Shown here piece after piece: positions 25,858 to 34,065 of a DNA stretch of 64,000 bases. This DNA is from Candidatus Saccharibacteria bacterium oral taxon 488 (lineage in GTDB: Bacteria; Patescibacteriota; Saccharimonadia; Saccharimonadales; Saccharimonadaceae): contig CP047919.1 of assembly GCA_010202465.1 (NCBI GenBank), forward strand, positions 248,001 to 312,000, in the 5' to 3' direction. A program made the translations under genes and the position numbers. The notes under the pieces are model-generated. The model was not told the origin of the DNA. It did not search any database and worked only from the letters and a program-made list of their open reading frames with translations. Each line of letters starts with the position of its first letter. The stretch's first letter is position 1.

Positions 25858-26501
25858 GCCTCTGGCGTATCCTCATCGCTATTGCCGCCAAAAATAGCTC
25901 GTTTGATATAGGTCCATGAGGCATGAGCAGCAAGCGGCAACGAGCCAATAAATGCAGCGCGGCCAATCTTGCGGAGGGTTTTGGCTAGCCTTGGTTTACC
26001 GTTCTGTTCGGCGGTGTGGGCGCCCGCGTAGGCAGACAACGCCAGCATCTCACCAGCCATGCCTAGTTTGCCAGATTTAGTTGGGCGCGTTTCACCTTTG
26101 TGTTTACTACGATAATTGGCGATGCCTGTTGCGGCGGCGTTTATCGTGTTTAACACGGCGATGGTGCCGATAACCGACTTTGGCGCTGCGCCTTTTTTCA
26201 ACATTTCATAGAGTAGTTTGAGCGTGACCACTTTATCGGTGATTGCGTCAACGGCTGCGCCGACATTACTTGTCTGTCCTGTTGCGCGGGCGACCGCCCC
26301 GTCGGCAACATCAATTGATCGTCCGATAATTACCTGTGCCAAGCCAGAAACCTCCTCAAGGTTTTCCGCACCGTCCCATGTCAACTTTCCGCCCGCTAGA
26401 CTCATCGCATTAGGAATGGTCAAGGCGTCCCTAATAAAGGTGGTGATACCATCGTCATTGACCGCCTCGCTGCTAGATACCAGTTCCCGACCTACCTTCA
26501 T
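25854..26501 (-). CDS. CDP-alcohol phosphatidyltransferase family protein
   Basis: 215 aa integral membrane enzyme. The family motif D-x2-D-G-x2-A-R-x8-G-x3-D-x3-D is complete in DVADGAVARATGQ..NVGAAVDAITD (about 74-99). Such enzymes move a phosphatidyl group from CDP-diacylglycerol to glycerol phosphate, inositol phosphate or another alcohol in the cytoplasmic membrane. The acceptor cannot be decided. It is shorter in membrane segments than PgsA. It ends 4 nt inside the copy-1 TG(AT)nCA promoter region of the next gene. Confidence 0.75.
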   Translation of the reverse strand: MKVGRELVSSSEAVNDDGITTFIRDALTIPNAMSLAGGKLTWDGAENLEEVSGLAQVIIGRSIDVADGAVARATGQTSNVGAAVDAITDKVVTLKLLYEMLKKGAAPKSVIGTIAVLNTINAAATGIANYRSKHKGETRPTKSGKLGMAGEMLALSAYAGAHTAEQNGKPRLAKTLRKIGRAAFIGSLPLAAHASWTYIKRAIFGGNSDEDTPEA

Positions 26502-26548
26502 AAGATGTAGCCTATCATCAATTTGTCAAATTGGCAATGTTATCGCAA

Positions 26549-27421
26549 TTATCGCAGCGTCCAATTATTCGCCCCGAGCGGCTTGATCACGCCGTTGATC
26601 TCTAGCATGGTTAGTGCCGTGGCGAAGTCGGCTGGGTTGAGGCCGGATTGTTGCTGCAGTTGGTCGCCGTCTCTGAGGCCGGTCCGGAGTAAGTCGATGA
26701 TAGTGTTTTCGGCCGGGGTTTCACCGAGGGGGATGACGGCTTGGTCGGTAGCCGATCGAGCGTTTGATGGGGCGATGACGTCGAGAATGTCCGTGGCAGT
26801 GGTGGCGACGAGGGCGCCTTGTTTGAGCAGCGCGTTGCAGCCAGCAGATAGCGGGCTGGTGATGTTACCCGGCACAGCAAAGACGTCGTGGCCTTGGGAT
26901 AAGGCGTGGGCGGCGGTGTTTAGCGTGCCGCTACGCTCGGTGGCCTCGGTGATGATAACGGCATCAGCCAAGCCGGAGACCAAGCGGTTGCGCTCCAAAA
27001 AGCTCCAGCGATTGACGACTTTACCGTCGCCTTTTTTCCACTCGGACAGAATAGCGCCGTCGTTTTTTATGATGTTCATGGCTAGTTTGTAATTGGTTTG
27101 CGGCGAGATGTCGGGCAGTTCATTGGGGATGACGCCGATGACTGTGCCGCCAGCCTCCAGGGCAGCTTTCTGGGCGATGCCGTCGATGCCGAGCGCCAAG
27201 CCACTGACGATGATGCAGCCGGCTGTTGCCAGGTCGCCCGCCAGCTGCTCAGTCACCTCCCGGCCGTACGCCGAGGGTTTGCGTGAGCCAACGATTGCCA
27301 CGACCGGTGCGTCGCTCGTCGGCAATATTCCCATGAAACACAAGCTTTTCGGCGGATTAGCAATACTTGCCAACCTCTGGGTAAAATTATGCTCATCTGG
27401 ACGGATTCTATTGATTTCCAT
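26549..27421 (-). CDS. dprA: DNA processing protein DprA
   Basis: 290 aa from the ATG at 27421 (27448 is an upstream alternative). Rossmann-like DprA core: VAIVGSRKPSAYGREVTEQLAGDLATAGCIIVSGLALGIDGIAQKAAL, then VIGVIP, NRLVSGLADAVIITEATERSGTLNTAAHAL and HDVFAVPGN. The C-terminal winged helix (TIIDLLRTGLRDGDQLQQQSGLNPADFATALTMLEINGVI) is present. DprA loads RecA on incoming single-stranded DNA during natural transformation, consistent with the pilin gene at 38.7-39.2 kb. Its promoter is back to back with a strong plus-strand promoter. Confidence 0.92.
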   Translation of the reverse strand: MEINRIRPDEHNFTQRLASIANPPKSLCFMGILPTSDAPVVAIVGSRKPSAYGREVTEQLAGDLATAGCIIVSGLALGIDGIAQKAALEAGGTVIGVIPNELPDISPQTNYKLAMNIIKNDGAILSEWKKGDGKVVNRWSFLERNRLVSGLADAVIITEATERSGTLNTAAHALSQGHDVFAVPGNITSPLSAGCNALLKQGALVATTATDILDVIAPSNARSATDQAVIPLGETPAENTIIDLLRTGLRDGDQLQQQSGLNPADFATALTMLEINGVIKPLGANNWTLR

Positions 27422-27441
27422 GACTTTTGTGATAAAAAGTA

Positions 27442-27470
27442 TTGACATGTTGTCAAATGCTTGCTATAAT
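27442..27470 (+). promoter_or_regulatory. Strong plus-strand promoter with a dyad over the -35
   Basis: -35 TTGACA (27442-27447), 17-bp spacer, -10 TATAAT (27465-27470): a perfect consensus pair. The -35 is part of the palindrome TTGACATGTTGTCAA (27442-27456), whose other arm supplies a TTGACA to the divergent dprA promoter, so one regulator could control both. No protein gene follows for 470 bp. Confidence 0.75.
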
Positions 27471-27476
27471 CAGGAG

Positions 27477-27790
27477 CGATTGGTTAGTTAAAGCGCTAAT
27501 CAAAAGCACCTTATACCCCCTATTCTAACTAATAAGTTAGGTTGCGCGCAATGGCATTAAGTATTCTTACCCTCCACTTTTTGCGATTCAACGTTACGCG
27601 CATACTAACCCCTTTAACTGCCCTTTTTTGAAGGCGACCTCTGTTAAGGTGAGCACTGGATGGTGTTGATATTATAATCAGGCGCGGACTTTTGGAGTTT
27701 TAGTCACGACGCTTCACTGAGACGGGAGCTCGGGTGGGTTGAAGGGTAACAAAGCGCCAGGTGATGCCCACCCTTACCTGGCGCTTTTTT
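27477..27790 (+). ncRNA. Candidate non-coding RNA transcription unit
   Basis: The consensus promoter at 27442-27470 and an intrinsic terminator at 27751-27790 bracket about 310 nt without an ORF. Internal structure includes CTAACT-AATA-AGTTAG (27524-27539) and distant GCGCG/CGCGC arms. A second -10 TATAAT at 27672-27677 could give a separate RNA of about 110 nt. In that part GGGTGGG and AAGGGT (27731-27748) can each pair with CCCACCC/ACCCTT inside the terminator loop, so alternative folds exist. RNase P, tmRNA and SRP consensus blocks are absent. Confidence 0.5.
27751..27790 (+). terminator. Intrinsic terminator
   Basis: A perfect 12-bp stem (AAAGCGCCAGGT with ACCTGGCGCTTT), 13-nt loop and a run of six T. 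It ends the candidate RNA unit before the gene at 27939. Confidence 0.85.
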
Positions 27791-27938
27791 AGTTGGGTTT
27801 TTGATGTGATCTTGCACCGTGTAAATGGAGGTTGGGTGTGAATTGGTGTGGGATGGTTTGCTAGAAAGTGAATTTTTGGGTGGATATGCGTGAGCATAAT
27901 ATTGACTTTTTGTCTCTAAAATAGTATAGTGAATACAT

Positions 27939-28922
27939 ATGACGCAGATAATTGAGCACGATACCTTAGTCAAGTTAAGCCAAGAGCGCCCGTTGGTGTT
28001 TCGAGCCCAAGCGGCCGCCGTCTTGGCACGTGTGCCGCGGCGATTTCGACGAGACGCGCGGGTGCTGAATCGTAGCAAGCGCACGATGCACGACATGTTG
28101 ACGGCGTGGCGAGACGAATGGTTGCCGAGGCTAGAGACGATCACCTCGGCGCATAATGCGACAATGTTGCAACAAGCCTTGCGGGAGGATTTACTGGCCG
28201 AGACGTCGTCGCAGCAACGGCTGATCGCCATGATGATACCGGTGCGGCTCGAGGAGGAGCGACTGGCCTTTGCGGGGTCGCAGTTTACGTCAAGGCGAGA
28301 GAAAAAGCCGTATCAGCGAACGCTAGCGTTTGCCCGGCAGCCAATTGAGGTCTGTCGGCAGCAGGTTGAAGATTTTATGCGGTACGAACTGTACCGGGCG
28401 GTGCTCGGTGAGGTTGGTATGACTGTGGTGGACAAGCAGGCCTGGGGGCTGGTACGATGCTGGCAGCGACTGCGGGCCGGCCGTCAGGTCAAGAAACTGC
28501 GGCGCGAGGTAACGCGGCGCTTGGCGGCAATTGAGCGAGAAATGGTGGCGATTGAGCAGGAGCGCGGCGGCTTGGCGGCGCGGCTGTTCGGGCTGAATAT
28601 TGATTATGTGACGGTGTTGGCAGCGCGACAGGAGTACGAAAAGGCGCTGGGCCGGCTGAGTAAAAAAGCGGCCGAGAGCCCGGCCAAGCGGCTGGCACTA
28701 TACGAGAAAAAGACCGAAGCGATTCGCGAGGAGTACCTCGATACGGTGCCGGGCGTGGCGAATTTATCAGAGGCGCAGCGGGCGGTCAAGGAAATTGATT
28801 CGGTGCTGCTAGCAATTTTTGACCTAGACGCGACCGCGCGCAACGAACTGATGGGTGCGTTCAAGCACTACCGGACGCTGACACGTGAGCGGGATATGCT
28901 ACGGGCAAAGCTTGAGGTGTAG
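27939..28922 (+). CDS. Coiled-coil protein of unknown function
   Basis: 327 aa, rich in Arg, Glu, Leu and Ala, and almost wholly helical by composition. No membrane segment, no signal peptide and no family I recognise. Long heptad-like stretches run about 170-215 (LREVTRRLAAIEREMVAIEQERGGL) and 240-325. It is monocistronic with its own promoter: TTGACT (27902-27907), 17-bp spacer, TATAGT (27925-27930); the -10 ends 8 nt before the ATG. It could be a structural or DNA-associated protein. Confidence 0.6.
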   Translation: MTQIIEHDTLVKLSQERPLVFRAQAAAVLARVPRRFRRDARVLNRSKRTMHDMLTAWRDEWLPRLETITSAHNATMLQQALREDLLAETSSQQRLIAMMIPVRLEEERLAFAGSQFTSRREKKPYQRTLAFARQPIEVCRQQVEDFMRYELYRAVLGEVGMTVVDKQAWGLVRCWQRLRAGRQVKKLRREVTRRLAAIEREMVAIEQERGGLAARLFGLNIDYVTVLAARQEYEKALGRLSKKAAESPAKRLALYEKKTEAIREEYLDTVPGVANLSEAQRAVKEIDSVLLAIFDLDATARNELMGAFKHYRTLTRERDMLRAKLEV

Positions 28923-28988
28923 TTTGTAGGAGAGATATCTGGCCGTGTGTGGTTCGTTGGAATTGAGATAACTGCTGCCGGCGACCGA

Positions 28989-29438
28989 TTAGGCTTGGCT
29001 CGTCGTCTTGGTTGAGCCAGGCTGCGTATCACCAGCTGCCATGCAGGCCTGGCATACTCCTTCGAGTTCAAAGTGGTGGCGCTCGACACGGAAGTGATGG
29101 CGCTGACCGATCAAGGCAATGAGTCGCTCTAGCTCTGGTGTCTCTAGCGGTTCGGCGTTATGACAGCGTGTGCAGTAGAGGTGGTGATGATGCTTGATAA
29201 ATGGCTCGGCGAGCTCATAACGGACTTTCCAGCCGATGTGGATGGTGTTAATGACGTGGAGCTCGTGAAAGGTTTCGAGGATACGATAGATGCTGGTGCG
29301 GTTAGTATTCGGACAGCGCTTGGCGATTTCGGCGATGGTCAGTGGCACGTCGATGGATTCGAGTGCTGTAAAGACTTCGCAGCGTGATTTGGTCAGGCGA
29401 AGGTCGGCTTGGCGAAAGATGTCGCGTAAGGTATCCAT
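28989..29438 (-). CDS. Fur-family metal-responsive repressor (Zur-like)
   Basis: 149 aa from the ATG at 29438. N-terminal winged helix (LRDIFRQADLRLTKSRCEVFTALESIDVPLTIAEIAKRC, NRTSIYRILETFHELHVINTI) and C-terminal metal-binding part with HHHHLYCTRC and GVCQAC, two CxxC pairs forming a structural zinc site. TACAAT ends 6 nt before the ATG, and a perfect dyad (29455-29477) overlaps this promoter and that of the divergent nicotianamine-synthase-like gene. The metal is inferred as zinc from the neighbours (COG0523 GTPase, TIGR03943/permease pair); iron or nickel is not excluded. Confidence 0.85.
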   Translation of the reverse strand: MDTLRDIFRQADLRLTKSRCEVFTALESIDVPLTIAEIAKRCPNTNRTSIYRILETFHELHVINTIHIGWKVRYELAEPFIKHHHHLYCTRCHNAEPLETPELERLIALIGQRHHFRVERHHFELEGVCQACMAAGDTQPGSTKTTSQA

Positions 29439-29454
29439 GTCGCAATTGTAGCAC

Positions 29455-29477
29455 TTATTGCGACAAAATTGCAATAA
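29455..29477. promoter_or_regulatory. Candidate Fur/Zur operator
   Basis: A perfect inverted repeat TTATTGC-N9-GCAATAA in the 67-bp divergent gap between the Fur-family gene and the nicotianamine-synthase-like gene. It covers the -35/-10 interval of the regulator and the upstream promoter region of the other gene. The same arms recur at 33340-33362. Confidence 0.7.
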
Positions 29478-29505
29478 GCCACACAATACGCCATACTGAT
29501 GAGCT

Positions 29506-30276
29506 ATGAAAGAATGTATTGAACGAGTGCTGAGCTTGCCGCAGCTCACACCTTCTGAGGAAGTTAATGCGGCATTTACCAAATTAGTTGATGCGGTGGT
29601 GGTGCACGGTGAAGAGTCACTGCTATGCGACGAGGATATTCGCCATCAGGTGCAGCGGCGCTGCGCGGTAGCCGAAGGAGAGTTGGAACGACACTGGTCG
29701 AGGCGTATCACGGAGGCGGACAACCCGTGGGCGAAGTTAGAAGAGTTTCCGTACCATAAAAATTATGAGGAGTTGACGCGGCGTGAGATTGGGCTGCTGG
29801 GACGGACTGGGCTGCAGCTATGTGGTTGTTCGTCAGAGGTGGCGATGATTGGTAGTGGGCCGTTGCCGCTGACGGGATGGTGGTTGCATCAATTAACGGG
29901 AGCGCGGATTACGCATATTGACGCGTCGGATGAGGCAATTGAGTTATCGCGCGGCCTTGCGGCGGCGCTTGATTGGCCGTGTGAATTTATGACCGGTCTG
30001 GGCCAGTCGGTAGCGTTGGATGAGGGGCGATATGATGCGATATATGTAGCGGGACTGGCTGGCGAAACGCTGGCGGAAAAGCAAGCAATTGTTGATCATG
30101 TACGACCAGCACTCAAACCAGACAGACGACTGCTCGCGCGCGGGGCGTACGGGGCGCGTACCCTGCTCTACCCAGGGTTTGATGCTGATGCCATGAAGGG
30201 CGTGCAGTTGATGGAGGAATACCATCCGACCGATGATATTATTAATTCAGTCTTCGTGTACAAGCCCGTGCAGTGA
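29506..30276 (+). CDS. Nicotianamine synthase-like metallophore enzyme
   Basis: 256 aa. It matches the nicotianamine synthase family along its length: FPYHKNYEEL (81-90), VAMIGSGPLPLTGWWL (112-127), the SAM-binding strand ARITHIDASDEAIELSRGL, AIYVAGLAGE, RGAYGARTLLYPGF (212-225) and HPTDDIINSVF (240-250). The family transfers aminobutyrate groups from SAM; bacterial members (CntL type) make opine metallophores that scavenge zinc, nickel or cobalt. No CntM-type opine dehydrogenase or ABC importer is next to it. Divergent from the Fur-family gene and sharing its operator, so probably metal-repressed. CATACT ends 8 nt before the ATG. Confidence 0.75.
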   Translation: MKECIERVLSLPQLTPSEEVNAAFTKLVDAVVVHGEESLLCDEDIRHQVQRRCAVAEGELERHWSRRITEADNPWAKLEEFPYHKNYEELTRREIGLLGRTGLQLCGCSSEVAMIGSGPLPLTGWWLHQLTGARITHIDASDEAIELSRGLAAALDWPCEFMTGLGQSVALDEGRYDAIYVAGLAGETLAEKQAIVDHVRPALKPDRRLLARGAYGARTLLYPGFDADAMKGVQLMEEYHPTDDIINSVFVYKPVQ

Positions 30277-30322
30277 CGAAGTGTAGCACTAATTGATACA
30301 TTGTCGCAATAATGATACATAA

Positions 30323-31096
30323 CTACACGCCGAGGAATTCGTATGGGTTGGCTGGTTCGGTGGTTGGGGTGATGGTGGGGTTGGTGAGGACGTAGACAGC
30401 TCGGCCGCCGGATAGTTCACGCTTAACCTGGCCGCTTAGGCGTAGCCACTGGTTGTTGCGGTAACGCTCGGCGTCTGGGGATTTAACGAGGATGCTGATC
30501 GGGGTGCTGTCGACGGCGCAGCAGCTGATAACGAAGCGTGAGAGTTCGAAATAGCGGTTGTCGTAAAAGCCGCTCGGGTCGCGCGCCACGAAGCCAGTGA
30601 CGTTAACGGTTACGCCGTCAAAAAAGCTGTCATTCGGGCAGTCATCAAACGCGCTACGCCAGCGGTTCATGGAAACGGGCTTGCCATCAAGCGGCTCTGG
30701 TTTTTCACAGCGGCCGGTCGTGCTGGTCGGCCCAGACGTGGCGCGGTTGGCAGCACTGGACGAGGACAGTGGGCGCGGCGGCAGGATGATGGCCAGGGCG
30801 AGGATGCCGGCGGTGACGATTGAGAGAATAGGGATCTTGCGCCGCGGCTTTTCTGGATGCTCCGTGGTCGTTACGCCAGCGGAGGCTCGCCGCTTCCCTG
30901 CTAGCGTGTGGCGCAGCTCTAGAACGATATCGAGGATTAGTAACATGCCACCAGCTACGGTCGCCACGACAGCGAGCAGATGGTAGCGCGGATGAATGTA
31001 AAAGCCGAGCTGGCCGCGGACGGCGATGAGGATGATGTAGCTACAGGCGAGTAGCCCGCCGCTAGCGCGTAACAATGAGCCGAACCTAGCGCGCAT
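30323..31096 (-). CDS. TIGR03943-type permease-associated membrane protein
   Basis: 257 aa. Two to three N-terminal membrane segments (GLLACSYIILIAVRG, LLAVVATVAGGMLLILDIVLEL, then IPILSIVTAGILALAIILPP) precede an outside domain with VNVTGFVARDPSGFYDNRYFELSRFVISCCAVDSTPISILV, the DUF1980/TIGR03943 signature with a CC pair. It overlaps the upstream permease gene by 11 nt. In other bacteria this pair is often Zur-controlled and linked with COG0523 GTPases, which is also the arrangement in this window. Role inferred: divalent metal transport accessory. Confidence 0.75.
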   Translation of the reverse strand: MRARFGSLLRASGGLLACSYIILIAVRGQLGFYIHPRYHLLAVVATVAGGMLLILDIVLELRHTLAGKRRASAGVTTTEHPEKPRRKIPILSIVTAGILALAIILPPRPLSSSSAANRATSGPTSTTGRCEKPEPLDGKPVSMNRWRSAFDDCPNDSFFDGVTVNVTGFVARDPSGFYDNRYFELSRFVISCCAVDSTPISILVKSPDAERYRNNQWLRLSGQVKRELSGGRAVYVLTNPTITPTTEPANPYEFLGV

Positions 31097-32129
31097 ATAG
31101 ATTGACTCCGATCCCTATCGCGAGTGACAGGCTGAAAATAATGAGCATAACCAGCAGGATAAATCGCGGACGGAAGGTGCTTCTCATGAGGAGGATGAGC
31201 TTGATGTCGATCATCGGGCCAGTCAGCAGAAAGGCGAGGACGGAGCCGTTGGTGAAGATACGGGCATAAGCCAGCGCAAAAAACGCATCGACGCTAGAGC
31301 AGATGGAGACGACGAAGCCGAGGCCGATCATGGCGATGACCGACAGGATGATGTCGCCGCCAACGGCATTGATGATGGAGCGTGGAACGAAAACTTGGGT
31401 GGCGGCAGCGATCATGGCGCCAAGGACGAGCATGGTGGTGAGCTGCCAGAATTCGTTGCGGGAATCAGCGAGGATGTGGCGAAAGGTCGTTGGATGACGG
31501 TCGGTGCAAGAAGCAGCGAATGACGGCTGGAGGACGTGCCTCGGGTGAATAAAGCTGACGATCAGAGCGGTCAGCTGGACGATCAGAAAGCCAAAGCCGA
31601 TACGCCACCAGACCATGCGCGGTTCAAAGCTAAAGGCGGTCATGGTGGCGATGATGGTGATCGGATTGAGGATCGGCGCGGCTAAGAGAAAGCTGATGAC
31701 GTCGGCGGGCTTGAGGCCGTGCGCTAGGAGGCTGCGGGCGACCGGCACATTGCCGCATTCACAGACCGGTAGCGCGATACCGACGAGCGAGAGGAGAATG
31801 CGGCGGATGAGGGTATGTTTGGGTAGGATTTTCAGTAGTCGGTCTGGCGGCAGGAAACGACGGATGAGAGCAGAAACGATGATGCCGATAATGAGAAACG
31901 GCGTGGCCTCAACGATGACGCTGCAGGTTAGCGTCAGAAAATCTTGTGCCAGCGGTGCTAGTGTCCCGGCCCACGTTTGCGGCGGATGCGCGATCAGCCA
32001 GAGGTCAATTTGTAAACCGTATTGCATCACAACGATGCCAAATAAGCCGACGACAGTCCATCGGATTGCGTCGCTATGGTCTTTGAGCCAGGCGGTCATG
32101 CGCTGATACGTGGTATGAAGTGATGACAC
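31086..32129 (-). CDS. DUF318/UPF0718 family permease
   Basis: 347 aa, eight to nine hydrophobic segments. The diagnostic loop PVCECGNVPVARSLLAHGLKPADVISFLLAAPILNPITIIAT is near residues 120-160, with the family C-x-C-G motif. A second repeat-like half follows (TTMLVLGAMIAAATQVFVP..). Related proteins move metals or organoarsenicals. It is paired by overlap with the TIGR03943 gene, which in other genomes points to a two-component divalent metal transporter; direction of transport is not known from sequence. Confidence 0.8.
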   Translation of the reverse strand: MSSLHTTYQRMTAWLKDHSDAIRWTVVGLFGIVVMQYGLQIDLWLIAHPPQTWAGTLAPLAQDFLTLTCSVIVEATPFLIIGIIVSALIRRFLPPDRLLKILPKHTLIRRILLSLVGIALPVCECGNVPVARSLLAHGLKPADVISFLLAAPILNPITIIATMTAFSFEPRMVWWRIGFGFLIVQLTALIVSFIHPRHVLQPSFAASCTDRHPTTFRHILADSRNEFWQLTTMLVLGAMIAAATQVFVPRSIINAVGGDIILSVIAMIGLGFVVSICSSVDAFFALAYARIFTNGSVLAFLLTGPMIDIKLILLMRSTFRPRFILLVMLIIFSLSLAIGIGVNLYAR

Positions 32130-32178
32130 AATCTCTATTATACTACTCTCTGCCTAGCATGCTATACTAAAACTCAGT

Positions 32179-33300
32179 ATGAAACATTGGCTCTACTCAC
32201 ATCACCCATTTCGGATTTTTTGGTTTTCGGCGTTGTTGACGCTAGCTTTGGGCGGGCTGATTTTCACCCAACTAGGCCTTAATGGTCTGTGGTTGTTTGC
32301 GATTTTGGTGGTGCTGGAAGTGACGTTTAGCTTTGATAACGCAGTAATTAATAGCAAGGTGCTGGCCAGTATGAGTCAGGTTTGGCAGAAGATTTTCCTG
32401 ACGGTTGGAATTTTCGTGGCGGTGTTTGTGGTGCGGTTCGTGCTGCCGATTATCATTGTGATGGTGGCGAGCGGTCATGGGTTTATGGAAGTGGTTGATT
32501 TGGCGCTGAATAAGCCGGCGGAATACGGTCATATTTTGCACGAAGCCTCGCCGATGATTGATGCTTTTGGCGGCGCGTTTCTGATTATGATTGGCCTCAG
32601 TTATTTCATTGATTATAACAAGCGCGTGCATTGGATGCGGCATGTCGAGCCGTGGCTGGCCAAGGCTGGCCGGTTTGAGAATTTCAAGGTGTGTCTGATG
32701 CTCGGCGTAGCGGCGATGCTGTATTTCACGGTTGAGCCGCCGCATCGGGCGCTGGTGCTGATCTCGTCGGTGTTGGGGATTATACTGCACATCGGGCTGG
32801 AGCTGTTCGGCTCATTCTTTCATGAGGATGATGCTAAATCGGTCAAGGTTAAAACTGGCTGGGCGGCGTTTGCTAGCCTGCTCTATCTGGAAGTGTTGGA
32901 TGCTAGTTTTAGCTTTGACGGCGTTATCGGCGCTTTTGCCATCACCAGCAGTGTGTTGCTGATCGTGGCGGGGCTCGGCGCCGGAGCGATTTGGGTGCGG
33001 TCGCTGACGGTGTATTTGCTGCGGACGGGCGTGCTTGGCAAGTATAAATATCTGGAAAACGGCGCGCATTGGGCCATCATGGCGCTGGGTATGATGATGA
33101 TCGCCAAGCTGTTTCATCTGGAGCTGCCGGAGTGGGCAACGGGCGGTTTGGGGCTGCTGTTTGTGAGCTTGGCGGTAGGTAGCAGCATGCTAGAGACGCG
33201 AGCGATTAATCTGCAAGAGGCAGCCGCGGCGAAATTGCACAGTGCTGAGCGGCGGCTGAAACACAGCGCGGCGAGGATTGTGTCGCGGAAGCGGCGGTAG
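32179..33300 (+). CDS. DUF475/TerC-like integral membrane protein
   Basis: 373 aa, about nine membrane segments with two TerC-type signatures: LEVTFSFDNAVINSKVL (about 49-65) and LEVLDASFSFDGVIGAFAI (about 237-255), the paired acidic (E..FD.N/G) motifs of the family. Related TerC-superfamily proteins export manganese or protect metal-loaded secreted enzymes. The place in a block of metal genes supports metal efflux or insertion. The -10 TGCTATACT (box 32163-32168) ends 10 nt before the ATG. Confidence 0.8.
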   Translation: MKHWLYSHHPFRIFWFSALLTLALGGLIFTQLGLNGLWLFAILVVLEVTFSFDNAVINSKVLASMSQVWQKIFLTVGIFVAVFVVRFVLPIIIVMVASGHGFMEVVDLALNKPAEYGHILHEASPMIDAFGGAFLIMIGLSYFIDYNKRVHWMRHVEPWLAKAGRFENFKVCLMLGVAAMLYFTVEPPHRALVLISSVLGIILHIGLELFGSFFHEDDAKSVKVKTGWAAFASLLYLEVLDASFSFDGVIGAFAITSSVLLIVAGLGAGAIWVRSLTVYLLRTGVLGKYKYLENGAHWAIMALGMMMIAKLFHLELPEWATGGLGLLFVSLAVGSSMLETRAINLQEAAAAKLHSAERRLKHSAARIVSRKRR

Positions 33301-33339
33301 TTGGTATTTGGATTTTTATTTTCGGGCGTGAGCGTTTGC

Positions 33340-33362
33340 TTATTGCGACATTGTTGCAATAA
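33340..33362. promoter_or_regulatory. Second TTATTGC-N9-GCAATAA dyad
   Basis: Same arms and spacing as the dyad at 29455-29477, differing only in the centre. It lies between the convergent DUF475 and pth genes, 39 nt after the former's stop, so it could be a termination hairpin, a recurring motif, or a regulator site without an obvious target. Confidence 0.5.
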
Positions 33363-33415
33363 GAATTTATTTGGTTTAATGTCGCAAGCGTAGTGGCGTA
33401 GCGATGTGCCGGGGA

Positions 33416-34021
33416 CTAGAGCTTGACGCTGAGCGGTTCGATGGTACCGTCAAGAAATGTGCCGACTAGCTTGATGGATTCGGGAATCGTCCAGTCGCGC
33501 AGGATTGTTCGCTCGTTGGCATTGAACTTGCTAAGGACGAAATCAACATCGCCAATTTGCCGGCGCAGTAAATTGTCGGTGCCGATACGAATATGCCAGA
33601 AATCAGCGCCGATGTGAGTATGTAGCGATTTTAAGCCGTTGCTGCCAGCGTCGCGGCCGCCCTTGCGGACGCGGATTTTGCCAAAATCAAGGTCAGTGTC
33701 ATCGTGAATAATTAGTAAATCATCCAGTGTCAATTTATAAAAATCCATGAGCGCCCGCGCGGCAACGCCGACTTCGTTATAGTACGTCGTTGGTTTGACC
33801 AAGAGAACTTTTTCCTGCGGACTAGCAGTTAACGACTTTGCGTCAGCAGTTGAGGCTAGCTTGACATTATTTAGCTTAGCAATATCCGCAAAGAATTTGG
33901 GCTTATTGCTAAATTGTGCACCCTGCTCCGCCGCCAACTGGTCAATTGCCAAAAAGCCAGCATTATGCCGCGTGTGAACGTACTTTTCGCCAGGATTGCC
34001 AAGGGCCAGAATGACTTTCAT
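33416..34021 (-). CDS. pth: Peptidyl-tRNA hydrolase
   Basis: 201 aa. ALGNPGEKYVHTRHNAGFLAID (5-26; Asn8-type substrate residue and catalytic His18), VLLVKPTTYYNEVG, LIIHDDTDLDFGKIRVRKGGRDAGSNGLKSL (catalytic Asp within DDTDL) and WHIRIGTD are all present. It releases tRNA from peptidyl-tRNAs dropped by ribosomes. TATACT ends 6 nt before the ATG, giving a leaderless transcript. It is convergent with DUF475 and divergent from the COG0523 gene. Confidence 0.93.
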   Translation of the reverse strand: MKVILALGNPGEKYVHTRHNAGFLAIDQLAAEQGAQFSNKPKFFADIAKLNNVKLASTADAKSLTASPQEKVLLVKPTTYYNEVGVAARALMDFYKLTLDDLLIIHDDTDLDFGKIRVRKGGRDAGSNGLKSLHTHIGADFWHIRIGTDNLLRRQIGDVDFVLSKFNANERTILRDWTIPESIKLVGTFLDGTIEPLSVKL

Positions 34022-34065
34022 AGCCTTAGTATATCACCTTGGCCAGGATGACGTATAATAGATGT

